64,000 bases of DNA from Nautilus pompilius (GCA_018389105.1 JACATO010000310.1:1846501-1910500); one strand, 5' to 3'. Shown: positions 13,510 to 26,800, counted from the first letter of the stretch. Notes: generated from the letters alone by a model not told the origin. Translations and numbers: made by a program.

Positions 13510-15244
13510 TAACTGAACCTTTTCTCCTCATCATAAACAGATGGCAATCAGTTTTCTAAAGTAGGATTCTCATGAATCACACGGATTCTGGTTGAACTTA
13601 ACCTCAGCAACTGATGAAGCAGTGACCATGACCTTTTTGACCAATCCCCGATGTTTTTGGAGCTTCAGGGATCGACATTATTTCCGTAAAGATAAAAGCA
13701 AACAGAAAAACTGTAACATTTAATTGATTAGTAGTTTCTACGACGCACACCAGTGCTAACGTTTGGTGGCTAAGAGTTGTTTTTTTTTAAGGCGAACGCT
13801 CTGCAGAGTTTCAGAGATCAGCTACAACCAAGCATTTATTTTCAGCAGCAGTTGTCTTCTGGTCCTTAAGATCCCTCAGTGCCCCTTCCACACTTTGTCC
13901 TAATGACTTCTAACAAGCTCTAGTAAGAAACTCATGCTTACAGCATCACCATCAGTCGCAATGCAGAGCTTACATCCGTCATCCGTTGCTTGCATATTCT
14001 GAAATATGGCAGGTTCAGCTTATACATCAAAGTGGCTAGTTACTCCTGAAAAAGGGTCTTTTTTTTTCTGTATGTACAAAAAAAAAAAAAAAAATGCTGG
14101 AGGATTTGTGGAATTTCCAGAAAGCACCTGAGAAAAAGTTTAAAAAAAAAAATTTCCTCAAGTCGACGACTGCATATTATATACTATGGTGAAGCAAGCA
14201 TCTTATACCCATATCCATCTGTACAAGTAAATCGTAAAAGGTCCAACCTCAAACCGATATAGATGATTTAAAGATGTAAAAAGGGGGTTATCTAACTTCT
14301 CCCCTCCACCACTTTATTACTAGATTAAACCAGTTTTGGAAGCGTTTGCTATTGCCATCGTCAGGGTCAGGGTGAGTCCTGAGGGGGGTGGGAGGAACTA
14401 CAGAGGCAATGGTCATGAACTACACCCAAACTGTCCTTCTTCATAAAGACCTATTATTGGTACATCCGCTGGTGGCTATGTCAGGCATTAAGATCCGGTG
14501 AACCGTAAGGGCCCACTGAAAACAGAGAAGCAAATCTAGTTGATTTCGGGATGCCGCCCCGATATTTCATTTCTATCCACTTCCCCAACTCTAGATTATT
14601 GAAAGAAAGAAAAGCCCTTGCATAAGCTATGGTAGCCTGCCTACCCCTGCAGTTCATTTAGCATTAAATAATTTAACAGAGAAAGAGAAATGGATGCTTA
14701 GATTGAATTAGTGGGGAAAAGCTGATTCAGTCTCCTCCATCAGCCTCAAGAAACGAACAGGCTGAAAGCTAAGAAAAAAATTCTATCCACATATTCCTGT
14801 TTTTCTTTTTTTTTTTTTTTGACTATTCTTGCCCTACCACCTCTGTGAAACAATAGCCATTTATTTACTATAAATGAATCTGTTATAAGTCTGAGGCTAA
14901 TCTCACTGTAGCTTCCAACCCTCCTGGCAGGAGAACCCCCTGATAATTATAATTACCTTATCTTCAGACAGCTTACTTAACTGTAGGGATACAACCAGTC
15001 ACCCTGCACAGAGCGCTGGATGAATGGAGCATTTAACTTGTACAGACACTTCATTTACTCTCTCTTTCTCCAGTGTTTAAGGACTTATTCACTGAAAATT
15101 TCCTTATATCTGGTGATAACTTATTATCAAAATCAGTCATCTTGCTGAAGGGTTAATGAAATGCTTTTCTGTATTCTTTTATTTTTCTGTAGAAAGATTC
15201 TCCAAAAATAACTAGAAAAAGTGTTTCCTTACTGGCTAGAATCT

Positions 15245-15278
15245 CAGAGAGAGAGAGAGAGAGAGAGAGTGTGTGTGC
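15245..15278. repeat. Compound microsatellite (GA)n(GT)n
   Basis: GA run of about 12 units joined to a short GT run. Confidence 0.9.
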
Positions 15279-15742
15279 TTAAGTTAATAAACAAATATCT
15301 ATTCTTTGATGTTATTTTTCTTTTTCTTTCTCTGTTCTGATGAGGCAGACGCTGAGATGACATCAGGCTTGTTCAGACAACCAAAACTGATATGATGTTC
15401 TTGAAATTCATCCCAATTTCTCCAGATGTAAAATGATTGTAATTCCAAGCTGGAATATTACCATCATCTCTGGCTGCACTAATCACCTTTCCTCACTTCC
15501 TATTTTTTTTCACCAAATAAAAAGGAACCTGATCCTGCTACAGATGAAAGCTGTCTGGTTTTGATAAACATAGGTAGCCGTCCATACGCAAGGTAAAATA
15601 TCATTTTAATTGCAAATTTTTTAGCTTTTGGCTATGATTACAGTTGATGTTAAAATTTAAGTTGTAATGTCTTGATTCTACCTTTATAATGTAATGAATT
15701 TGTTTAAGAGAATTTAAAAAAAATAAAAAGCAATTATACATA

Positions 15743-15948
15743 CAGGTGCATCTCAAAAAATTAGAATATCATGGAAGAGTTCAATATTTTTTGTCAGTTA
15801 TTTCAGAAAGTGAAAATTGTATATATTCTAGACTCATTACATGTAAACTAAAATGTTTCAAGCATTTCTTTAATTTTAATTTTGATAATTACGGCCTACA
15901 GCTAAAAAAAATAGAAAAAACCTATCTCAAAATATTAGAATATTCCAT
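15743..15948 (+). repeat. Left IR/DR-type inverted repeat of the Tc1 element
   Basis: The outer direct-repeat motif begins at the tip; the inner copy lies at 15925-15948. Its mirror is the right arm 17075-17269; the two inner motifs are complementary over 20 of 20 bases (15925-15944 against 17077-17096). Confidence 0.85.
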
Positions 15949-16028
15949 TTCGAGCTTAAGTAAATCACTATTTATGCAGTATAAATACCATGAATCTCTC
16001 AGTCTGTTCAGTACACATAACCACAATC

Positions 16029-17013
16029 ATGAGGAAGACTACTGACTTGACAGTTGTCCAGAAGACACTCACTGACACCCTCCACAAGGAGGGTAAGCCA
16101 CAAAAGGTCATTGCTGAAAGGGCTGGCTGTTCGCAGAGTGCTGTATCAAAGCATATTCATGGAAAGTTGACTGGAAGGCAAAAGTGTGGTAGGAAAAGGT
16201 GCACAAGCAAGAGGGATGACCGCAGCCTTGAGAGGATTGTCGAGCAAAGCCGATTCCAGAACATGGGGGAGCTTCACAACGAGTGAACCGAGGCTGGAGT
16301 CAGTGCATCAAGAGCCACCACGCACACACGAGCCCAGGAAATGGGCTACAAGTGTCGCATTCTTAGTGTCAAGCCACTCCTGAACCAGAGACAACGTCAG
16401 AAGTGTCTTACCTGGGCTAAGGAGAGAAAGTACTGGACCGTTGCTCAGTGGTCTAAAAAGTAAATTTTGCATTTCATTTGGAAATCAAGGTCTCACAGTC
16501 TGGAGGAAGATTGGAGAGGCACAGAATCCAAGTTGCTTGAAGTCCAGTGTGAAGTTTCCACAGTCAGTGATGATTTAGGGTGCTATGTCATCTGCTGGTG
16601 TTGGTCCACTGTGTTTTGTCAAGTCCAAAGTCAACGCAGCCATCTACCAGGAGATTTTAGGGCACTTCATGCTTCCGTCTGCTAACAAGCTTTATGGAGA
16701 TGCTGATTTCCTTTTCCAGCAGGACTTGGCACCTGCCCACAGTGCCAAAACTACTAGTAACTGGTTTGCTGACCATGGTATTACTGTGCTTGATTGGCCA
16801 GCCAACTTGCCTGACCTGAACCCGGGTATTGTCAAGAGGAAAATGAGAGACCCCAGACCCAACAATACAGATGAGCTGAAGGCCGCTATCAAAGCAACCT
16901 GGGCTTCCATAACACCTCAGCAGTGCCACAGGCTGATCGTCTCCATGCCACACCGCATTGATGAAATGATTCGTGCAAAAGGAGCCCCGACCAAGTATAG
17001 AGTGCATAATTGA
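16029..17013 (+). pseudogene. Tc1-family transposase, frameshifted and missing catalytic residues
   Basis: Starts with an ATG and MRKTTDLTVVQ, followed by a helix-turn-helix DNA-binding region (KVIAERAGCSQSAVSKHI) in the frame ending at 16286. Homology then moves to other frames, with stops near 16383 and 16460, and finishes in the 16585-17013 frame, which holds QQDLAPAH (second catalytic Asp at 16723-16725) and ends KGAPTKYRVHN. Compared with what is known of Tc1 DD34E transposases, a small deletion at about 16453 removes the SDES motif with the first catalytic Asp, and a 15-bp-scale deletion at about 16825 (DLNP then directly GIVKRKM) removes the third catalytic acid. The protein cannot be functional. 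Length and order of the blocks fit a once full-length enzyme of about 340 aa. Confidence 0.9.
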
Positions 17014-17074
17014 ACATACTTTTCAGAAGTTTGACATTTCTTTATTATAAATCCTTTTTTTTTATTGATCTTAT

Positions 17075-17269
17075 GAAATATTCTAATATTTTGAGATAGT
17101 GGATTTTTGATTTTCATGAGGTGTAGGCTGTAATTATCAAAATTAAAAAAAAAAAAGCTTTCACTTTATGTGTAATGAATCTAGAATATATGAAAGTTTC
17201 ACTGTTTGAATTAAATTACAGAAAAAAATGAACTCTTCCATGATATTCTAATTTTTTGAGATGCACCTG
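17075..17269 (-). repeat. Right IR/DR-type inverted repeat of the Tc1 element
   Basis: Contains the inner motif at 17077-17096 and the outer motif at the tip, mirroring the left arm, with small indels (A-run differences) between the arms. Confidence 0.85.
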
Positions 17270-17271
17270 TA

Positions 17272-18888
17272 TATTATAGCAGTCCTAAGTCTTCCAATAT
17301 GCAGATATTTTGATGTATTGCTGTAGTAATATAACAGAAACTGGGCAGCTACTAGCTCCACTGGCCACCAACAGAGAGCCGGCCTACTGACTGACATGCT
17401 TGATAGCCTGAGTCTATATCAGGGTTGGGGCTGGCTCACTTTGCATATCTCCCTGACATGGTTTCTTCTTCAGTTGCATAGGTTTTCTCCTCCCCTGGCT
17501 CCCAGATTTCCTCCCACTTCTAAAAATGAAAAGTTCTGTTAGGGTATTCTGGGCGCCAGTGAAGTGCAGGTAGTAAGCACTCTTGGCCTTTTCAGGCATT
17601 CCTCAACACCAAAAGCTCATGTGACTTGCAAACAGCCATTTTTGATTATGAGAGCTGCGCAAATGATAGCACCGCAAATATGTAACGATCTATCAAAAGT
17701 TATTAATTTAAAAAAAAAAAAAAAAACTAAGCCAAATTCTTCTGATGCCTGGTGGGAGGAAACCTAAGCACTAAGAAAATCCTACATTAGCAAGCTGGCA
17801 GAGAAGATTGAGACAAACCAACCATACACCTGGCTAAACGGGCCAAAAGGGTCTTCCTTATTTCATCTTGATCAGCGATTCTCCTACCAAAAAGCAAATT
17901 CTAAAACAAAACATGGCACTGCTAACCAGAATCACGGCACACATCTTCGAAATTTCCCTTTTTAAAAACATCAAATTCTCAACAACTGATTCATTACAGG
18001 GGAATTTTACAACTTTCTTACCAAAAAACCTGAATGTAATTATTAGATGAAAATTTAACTTTATCCAATTGGCAATCGGTCACCAAAGGAAAAAACTTCA
18101 TCACATGCACTGATGACCCAGCAGTTCGTGATCGTGCACAAGCAACTGGTTAAAACTTGTAAAGGACCATTTTCAACAATGTTGTGATAACCTTTCAGGG
18201 AAATTTTTTTAATTGACCCCCTCCCTATTCATTTTCTGTAAATATTCTAAAACTTGTGCCAATCGAGTCAAGACATGCAGCAGCTGTCAAACACCATGTC
18301 AAACGTACGCTGCTCCATCCACAAACAGGGAGGCCTGAGGAGTCCCCTCCCTCCCCTTAAGTGGCGAGTCACATCAATAAGCGATACATGCACGTGGCTG
18401 ATCGATGCAACTCCAGAGGGGAGATAATTCACTCCCAGACAATAAGTGTTCGTCACGGTGACGTTTCACTTCACATCTTTTCTCCCCTGGGAAGCGGTTC
18501 AGTCAGTATCTGCGGTTTCACCCAGGCTTTCTGCAACCAAACATCAAAATATAGAGCATTTTTTTGTTGTGGCCACACCTGGTTGGAGGCTGGTGCGCGT
18601 TGCTGAGATTTGTCCAGATGTTATCTGCAGGCAGGATGCCACTCGCATCAGATCTTGGGTTGGACAGCACAAAGGTGCCAATGGCTAGCCTGATAAAACT
18701 GACAGCAAACCAACCAACCAAAAAAAAAAAACAAAACAAAAAACAAACAAATTTGGTCATGATGCAGAGAGAAGTTTTAACCTGTATATAAATATCAGTA
18801 AAGGATTTAAAAAGGGGGAGACTTTTAACAGAGAGCTGGCAGGGAAACAAACCCTTTGTTCTATCAGGTTGTACACTACCACTAAACG

Positions 18889-18926
<38 letters not shown>

Positions 18927-19204
18927 AGATAGAGAGAGATGTACAGTAGTTAAGGATGTGCCTGTACTGCTCCTTCCAGAGCAGGAGTGAGGACCAAAGC
19001 CAAAGGTTCAGTTTGTGGTCAGCCTTGGGGTTTGCCATAATTAAGGACCCCCCCCAACCCCAAGTCAAGAGCCATTGTGTGCTGGCACTCTCCAATAGGG
19101 ATCCTGCATTAAAGCCCACCAATTCATCAATGCCAAATCCAGCAAAAGCTCTGGCCCCTAGGGTAGAAAGATTTTGTTCTTTTTTTTTTATCTTTTTGTG
19201 GTGA
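17272..19204. other. Non-coding stretch, G+C rising to the right
   Basis: No gene recognised. From about 18.25 kb the sequence becomes GC-richer with CpGs and contains many overlapping short ORFs on both strands without domains. Confidence 0.5.
18891..18924. repeat. (TG)17 microsatellite
   Basis: Pure TG run followed by an impure GA run to about 18940. Confidence 0.93.
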
Positions 19205-19640
19205 ATACATAAGTGGTGCCTGTGAAAGTTCGTGTATGTGTATCTCCAAGGAGAAGGGAATGGAGGTTGGTGGCCGAAGCCGTATGGGGCTGAAACCTGG
19301 TGTGGAGCAAGCTCCCGTTAAGGCCTAAAAGGCCAGGTTGAGGGGCTGAAGCACCTTGTGTATCTGGCTGCCGAGGCAGCCAGAGTTAGGCGCGCAAACG
19401 CCCCCCACGTTAGAGTGTCCGCTTCCCCAGCCAAAAACCAATCTTGGGAAAAAAAGGCCTCGGCACGTCAAGTCTGAAACCAGTCTTGACACACCTAACC
19501 TTCCCAGCCAGATAGGCAGGCCAAAGGCAAAAAGCGCCCGTCGCCTCCACTCTTTTCGGGCAGAGGACTTTCCGACTGCACCCCCTAGCCTCCCCACCCA
19601 CATAGGTTGACCCCAAGTGACCTTGCCAAAAGGGCATGGT
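19205..19640. other. GC-rich, palindrome-rich segment of unknown origin
   Basis: About 435 bp much richer in G+C than the neighbourhood, with sharp edges. It holds hairpins: CTGGCTGCC GA GGCAGCCAG at 19364-19383 (9-bp perfect stem), GTCAAG/CTTGAC at 19467-19490 with an inner CTG/CAG pair, and palindrome-like GGCCTTTTAGGCC (minus strand) near 19322. Several overlapping ORFs of 75-92 codons are open on both strands (for example 19325-19603 minus, 19356-19610 plus), as expected for GC-rich sequence, and none resembles a known protein. It could be a SINE-like or satellite repeat, or a structured RNA; I cannot decide. Confidence 0.5.
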
Positions 19641-20421
19641 CCTTGGTCTCCACCCTAGCTGCCCTAACTAATACATGACAGAGACAAAGATAGATTAAGT
19701 TCTGTGGGGATGGGGTGGGTGGATGGTAGAGCCCAAGTAGAAAAAAAACTACTACTATAAATACAGACTGCTTACCAAACATTGTTTATCAAAGACCACT
19801 TAAGAATTACTTTTATGGATTGGTCGCCCAAATACATAAAGGGATTAATTACTAAAGAAACAAAAAACCCCAATCTACCTTTATCTACAGATCATTCAAT
19901 GTTCTGCACATCTATCCTGAGGCCAATAGGCTAGCAATATCCTAAAATTAGTTTAAAAAACCAGCTTATTTTAAGTTTTCATAAACAGGTGCAGGTATAA
20001 AGACATCAATATTGAATATAAGACCATTAGCACAAGTTCCTAAATACTTGGGCAAATAAAATTTACTAAATTAGCAGTTCAACCAACTAGCTCCTTTTTC
20101 CTGTCTCTCTTTTAATTCCACAAATCTAGGACCTAAATATTTAAAATTTATAGTTAATACAAACTTTTTAAAAAAAATTTAAATTATATGTAATTTGCCC
20201 TTTAAAAAAAAAAAAAGGTGAACAGATAGTTTATCTTGACTCCAAACTCCTCCCACATTGATTAGTTAAAGGAGAAAGGTCAAACGATAATTAGTTTTTT
20301 TTTTGTAAATGGACATGACAACACTGCTGAGGACAGGAATACGTTCAAAACTCCCTCTTAGCAGAGAGTTCAATCCTAACCATTTAAAAAAAACAACAAC
20401 AACACTGCAAACTAAATGCTG

Positions 20422-20538
20422 TCAAAATCTGACTTCATTGTATGGTTTCTGTCCAGGGTCCTCTTTCACATCATAACTAACTGCGCCAATCAGCTGACTG
20501 ACCTGACGTGTGTAGTTCACTTTCACGTCTGTTTGAGC
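20422..20538 (-). CDS. Candidate C-terminal exon, function unknown
   Basis: Minus strand: an acceptor-like ...TTTGAATGTAG is followed in phase 0 by 38 codons and a TGA. The peptide (AQTDVKVNYTRQ, VSQLIGAVSYDVKEDPG, QKPYNEVRF) has a protein-like composition, and the DNA is GC-richer than its flanks. I do not recognise it. It does not match the known C-terminus of ASAP proteins (an SH3 domain), so it would belong to a nested gene or another isoform. The pyrimidine tract is weak, and ORFs of this length are common by chance in this window. Confidence 0.25.
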   Translation of the reverse strand, partial: AQTDVKVNYTRQVSQLIGAVSYDVKEDPGQKPYNEVRF

Positions 20539-20753
20539 CTACATTCAAATACTTAACAGATACCAACGTTAACAGAAATTTGTAAATTATGAGAATTTTT
20601 TCTTATTTTAGCAAAGAAAACTTTGCTTCGTTTTTTTTTTTTTTTTTTCCTTCCAATTTACGAATTTTAGATCTTATGGAAGAATCTAAACTTGTGAAAT
20701 GCATTTATATAATTCAGTCAGTATTTGATGGCAATCTCAATCTGAAACCTAGG

Positions 20754-20783
20754 TCTCCCTCTCTCTCTCTCTCACACACACAA
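20754..20783. repeat. Compound microsatellite (CT)n(CA)n
   Basis: CT run passing directly into a CA run. Confidence 0.9.
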
Positions 20784-23779
20784 AACAACAACCAGTTCTA
20801 GTTATGTGGTTGAACTATGGCTTACATCAAAATGAATTCATCAGTTATCACCCACTGCCATTTTCTTCTTTTTCTGACATAAATGCAATGACTGATGGCA
20901 AATATCAAAGTCAGCTGAATGCATGTGAACAATGTTTAAATAACAGCCATGATCACAGACAATTTTAGCAAAGAAAACCAGCAATTACACATAATTCCTC
21001 ATGAAGAATTGTAGTATTAACATCCATTAAAATTATTATTATTATTATTTAGAATTTCTAAAAGAAACTCATTATGTGATTAAGTAGTTTTAGATTCGAG
21101 TGGTAGAGCACAAAATGAATAGCTCTAACAACAAAATTACTTTTAACCTTTTGAATACAGCACAACTAAGAGTTTTGACATATTAAAGCAAAAAATGTTG
21201 GTGTAAAATGTGGCAGAGTTTACAAAAATTATGGAGATCAAACTGGATTTTTCAGGAGAATTAGCCAGCACTAAAGAAACAACGGAGCAGAAGCAAAGTT
21301 GAGACAGAGTGATGTCCCTTGAAAATCAAGACCAATAAAAATAACAAACAAATACTGTTTGTTGAATCATCAGCCGCTTCCATATTGTCATCCAGATTTC
21401 CATAAAATTCAGCCACAATTACTGACATCAGGTAAGCAAGTCAGCCTGTCACCTTGATGCTCCTGTTTTGTTCAAGAGATTTGCTGGTTTTCAAACAGCA
21501 AACCATATTCCAACCCCCACAGGGCTACTCACTTGCCAAAGAGAAACAAAAATGGAGAAGCAGCAGGGAGGGGCCCCTAATGCTCTGTGCATATCGCTAT
21601 GGCAACAGCTAGCATTCAGAATGATACAGCATTAAAAAATGCAGGCATTTAAATTTCTTCCCTAATTTTATCTGTATTTCTCAGTTGTTTTACCGCATGC
21701 TACAGATGTTCAAAGTTCTGAGGGTTAGCATGGAAAGTTTAATAAAAAAGAACCAGCTTATACTGGCTAGTAATATGTCTTCATAGGCATCACTTTCAAA
21801 AGCAATTTTGTCCTGCCTCAACTAGAGGAAAACAGACTCTAATGGTCAGTTGGACATATAGCACAGGACACATTTGAAACCATCAATCATTTTAATAAAG
21901 TACCAGTGAAACTTTTGAAAGTGCACTATAAAACCATTACTGCACAGTTAGCCATAAAAGTAATACTGGATTAGGAGACTTTTGCACCTCCTGAAATGTG
22001 CCTCATTGTTTCCTTTCAGTTCCATTAAATTCATCCTTCTCTCTCTCCCCCCCCCCCACCCAATTAGCTTCCCAGAACATTGAGGAACCATATTTCTATC
22101 AAGCCTTCCATTACATCCTAATAGTGGTGTGATTCACCATTGAAGGACTGCCAAAAAATATCAACTACCATCAGCCTGGTTTCTCTTTTGTCATCTTACT
22201 ATGCACTGACTGCTAGCATCTGTCTCTGATCCAACTCTGTTTAAAAATTCTACAACTTATTTACTTTATTTTTTGTCTGTTTGTTTACTTACATTGTAAC
22301 TGTTTCCAAGTTGTTGGTGTATTGAGAAAAGGGGGCATTTAATTGCTTATAAACAGCAATTATAAACAACAACCAGCTAAAATAAAGTTGTTGTTGTTGT
22401 TGTTTTTTCAGAGTCCTTGCCAGACAAGAATACCTGGCATCTCTGAAAAAGTGCTATTATGAGTAGAAGGTAGAGGTAATGTTGGGTATATAGTACCATG
22501 TGACTAAAACAGATAAACCTGCATCTAAAATGATAAACACAATTAGTATCCAACCATCTTTTGATCTTTTGTCATGAAATACTTTCACTCCAGGCTCTGA
22601 CCAACATCATCATCATCATTTCAGTTTTGAGATGACAGGCAATGTCACTTACTGTCGCTACAAGTGTTTGGGGGTGGGAACAACTGACTGTCAAAGTCAA
22701 GTGGAACAAGTCAGAAAACTGAATATCAAACAATCAGAACCAAGGTGAGAAGAATAGGAGTGTAAATCCATCAAATAGCGGGATCCATGCAAAAAAAGAT
22801 GAAGAAAATAGTAGTAAACAAATCAGCTGCTGAAGCAAGAGAGTGAATTATGTTGCTGCTTCACCACCCAGGGTAGAGTACCCCCCCCCCTCACACACAC
22901 CTCTACTCTGCCCTCCTCTTATACATGCATTCTAATCAAAAGGAATTTTACCAGGAGACCTAGAATGGAAGGAAAAGCAATTTGTCCTCCAGGAATGTAG
23001 TCACAAAATCCCACTTGTCCACAACATATGACCCAGGTTTAATATCTCTGAACTTTTGTTCAACTATCCATTACTGTATTTGCCCACTGATCCCTGGTGT
23101 AAAGGTATTTAGTGAAACATTGCAATGAAAACTACAATACTGTTGCTAATGTATGGCGATTTTAAGAATGATGATGTTCCTAGTAAAATCTTCATTTCAT
23201 CTTTAGGATAGGTGGGGATGTGTGTTGAAAGAAGGAAAGACAATCCTTTCATTAGTTCTAGTGTTTCACTACATTATTTGCCATCTGATGTTAAAAAGCT
23301 TAACCATATGGTTGTTTTTTTTTTTTTAATTTCTTTTTTGTAGATATCTTAACATTTCTAATACCAGCTCAGAGGGCAGCACTATAAAAAAAAAAATTTC
23401 TCTCTCCTTGAACTCTAATAACTGCTGAGAAAAAAAAAATAGTAATTCTCATACAAATGCCAGGTAAAGATGGTTTGTATGACAATCAATGAAGATGAAT
23501 TGGAGATGACTTTTCATCTAGTTGATGAAGCAGGCAAAGTAAGAGAAAAATTAACATACCAGGACAATGTCTTGTATGTACATTTATCTACATTAAAGAA
23601 TCACCAACTATGGTGAAGCTATGAAGCTATAACAGTTTAAACATTCTCTGTGAAGTCGTTGTGAAGTCTTGCTATGATTTTCTTTTCCTTATCCTCAAAT
23701 TGTTGAACATGACCCAAATCCAAACTGGCGCAGTATTTTTTTTCACAATCAATTCTAAATTAATCTCAGAATACGATTT

Positions 23780-23802
23780 ATACACACACACACACACACA
23801 CA
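23780..23802. repeat. (CA)11 microsatellite
   Basis: Pure AC/CA run. Confidence 0.93.
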
Positions 23803-26800
23803 AAAAATTTGCATCAAAGTCACTGATCATTTGCCCTGATTCGTGGCAGCATTCATAGGCTGTCTTATATTTTATGGATATATCTAAAACAACTAAGATT
23901 ACAGAAATACCAAGTTCCACAGCCTAACTACACTGAGATTTTGGGGAGGTTTTGATCTTTTTTTTAAAAATACAGAGAGTCCTTCTCAGCAAAAGCAAAT
24001 CCTGATAATCCACCAATGTCTCAAGGGCCATAAGATAGTTGTTAATTACATTACTGTCCATCATTTCAGCTGCTCTGCTTGCTACTAAGCCCTCCCTCCT
24101 TTAGCCTACCAAACCATTTTCGTTTGCTCTGTAGAAAATCAAATGCTGTTCTCTCTCTCTCTGTGCATAGAGAGAACCCATAATCTTTTGATCTCTTTCA
24201 GTAGAGAGTTACCACAAGGCAGCATCTCAAAAGATCAAAGAAGACATACATGGATATTTTAGAGCTTAAACAAGATGAATACTAGTTGTTACTAGATAGA
24301 AAACTCCAACAGCATTTGCTAGATAATAATTATGATGAGTCATGTGCTACAAAAGATTGCACACAAAGAACAGATAATATATTACTCGCTGTCCACCCCT
24401 GTAATATTTATGTATTTTCCAACTGTGCAATACCATTTGAATATGTTCTATTAGAAACTCAATAAATATTTCATGTGCAAAACAATGTTGCATTTTCTCA
24501 CCTGACAGCAGGCTCTTTTTATATAAGATAAGAAATACAAAAACTAGAAGTTTACTACCTTATAATCAATATGGTTCCAATTAACTGCAATGGAACAAAG
24601 AGTAGCCTAAATTTTAAAAAAAGACTCTGCATTTTATTACAAACAAGCTAAAGAACTAAACAAATACAGTTTATCTGATATAGAAAAAAAAAAAGTGCAA
24701 TATAAGCCACATTTGCTTATTTTTTCCTTTACGAAATAGAAAACAGATTTTTACCTACTGATCTGCATAATAAACTGCACAATGTGGCTCCTAACAACAA
24801 AAAAGAAAAAGACCTATTTCTAGAAATGCCTGCTAGATTACCTAGGGGGGAATATTATCATCTTTGAAACGAAACAAATACTCTCTAACCTGGATGACAT
24901 CTCATAAGAAATTACATATAAGAGGGAAGAGATGAAAACTGACAGCAGACTGTTTTCTGTACTTTCAATAGATGAACACAATTCACCCTTTAAAGTGCTG
25001 CAATTGTTTTCTAAGCACTATGTTGATGCAATCAGAAAAAGTCTAGCCCTAGCAAACCTAATTTTCAAAATCTGTTCAGATTTAGCTAGCTGTCAGGCAG
25101 CCCTTTGTAGCAGTAAAGCAAGCTGAGGTGTTAATGCAAATTTAGAAAGCCAATGATAATCAATGCTTGAAATATATATAATATATACATACTTTTTTTT
25201 AAGTCTCTCATAAATGAACATCAAAGAGAGAGCTCTTACATTCTTCTTTTTTTTTTGAAAGCATGTAGTATATGTAGTATTATTGCTTTCTTTCTCTGTG
25301 TTCTCCATATGACTTCTTATTGCCACTATATTTTTCCCAAATAACAAAAGGTATGCTGGCTGCTATGTTTTAATGAACTTCTATTAGTCAGTCAGATACA
25401 AAACGCTTTCTAAAGGTAGTCAGGTATATGCACATCATACTTCCAGCTTTTAATAAAGCTTGCAGGTGGGTGGGTTGATGCACTGGAATAGGACACTATC
25501 AGATATGAAATGCAATTATGTCACAATGTCAGGGTTGATCCCCTGGCAGCATGCATTGAAAGTGGCAAAACAAGAAAAGTGATACAGACAGTAGCAATGA
25601 AGTCAGACTGATATGAAGACGGCAGCTGTATACTATCCACGCATACAGGGATTGATTTTTTAATGGTGCCATCCTAAGCAGTGTTTTCTCAAGAAATTCT
25701 CTCTCACTGCCTGACACTCAGCAGGAAACTAAAAAAAATTCCTGAGCACTCACAGAATATATGTACAATAGCCATTAATTTAAAAAAAAAAAAAAAATCT
25801 TTTCTTCAAAGCTCAGATTCTTATTTGAATGGACCCCTTCAGAAATTAGCATCTGTTTGCAGAGATAATTTTAAAAAAAACAAAACAAACATTTCTCCAT
25901 TCTCTCCCTCTACATAACTCTCCACATCCTAAAGGAAATCTGTCTGATTCATATCCTTTCACTTATTCGAGACGTGAGGTTTTTTGTTGTTGTTGTTTTT
26001 TCCCTTTTAAGAGAGATTTTAGTAAAATTTAAAATTAAAAATATAAAGAACATCTAAAATCAGGGGGGAGAGAAGTCAGTAAAGGTAAAAGATTAGCATA
26101 ATCTTTTGTTTTTAGAGATTTAAAAAATTCAAGTCTTTACATGACAAAAGGTAAAAACTGATATAACTATTGAGGTACTGGAAACAATATACATGGACAA
26201 GTTAATTTCTAGCAGATATATATAGTTTGTTAAATCACAACTATTTTTAATTAAACGCACATGGGCTTACAGATGATTTTCAAAAATCCTACTGTTAATC
26301 TGATAAATAGAATTAAGGGCAATCTGAGCTTCAGACTTTGACACCAACATTTGTGTAATCACTTACTCCTGTTGTCATTATTAAAATTAGCCATTAATAT
26401 TAATCGACTTCATAGCATGCAGACACTGCTGTATTCATTTTCAGTAAGAATGGTATTAAATCTATGCAAGCTTTTACAACACTAAGTTAAACCAATTTAA
26501 TTAATCATAATAATCAGTAGATACAGATTATACCAATCAGATATAACAAGGTAATGGCCAGCCAAATTTTATACCACCACAAATCCTGGCTGAATACCAT
26601 CATAGAAGAAAGAATGTCTCTGTTTGGCTAACCTTTAAGCATGTATATTTAGATAACCATATAAACCATCTGATGGTGCAGTTCGCCTAGCCTCCTAGTA
26701 GAAAACTGATGAAATGCCTCACCAGAAGAGAGAAAAAAAAAGATTTTTGACTAATACTAATCACAATTACAGAATGGTATAGTTTCAAATAAGGGGGGGA

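Larger units (their letters stand above)
15743..17269 (+). mobile_element. Tc1-like DNA transposon, 1527 bp, defective
   Basis: Both ends read CAGGTGCATCTCAAAAAATT inward and are flanked by TA (15741-15742 and 17270-17271), the Tc1/mariner target. The ends are long inverted repeats of about 200 bp, each with an outer and an inner copy of a TCTCAAAA(A/T)ATTAGAATAT motif, giving the IR/DR layout known from fish Tc1 elements. The central part is a decayed transposase gene on the plus strand. This terminus is shared by Tc1 elements reported from many aquatic animals. Confidence 0.93.

Noticed and set aside
14455-14525. Terminal exon after the acceptor TTTGCTTCTCTGTTTTCAG (minus strand)
   Set aside because: The acceptor is strong but the frames behind it are only 8-24 codons and unrecognisable; not enough to call.
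18757-19122. 121-codon minus-strand ORF
   Set aside because: Runs through the (TG)n microsatellite, giving a Thr-His repeat; flanking residues show no domain.
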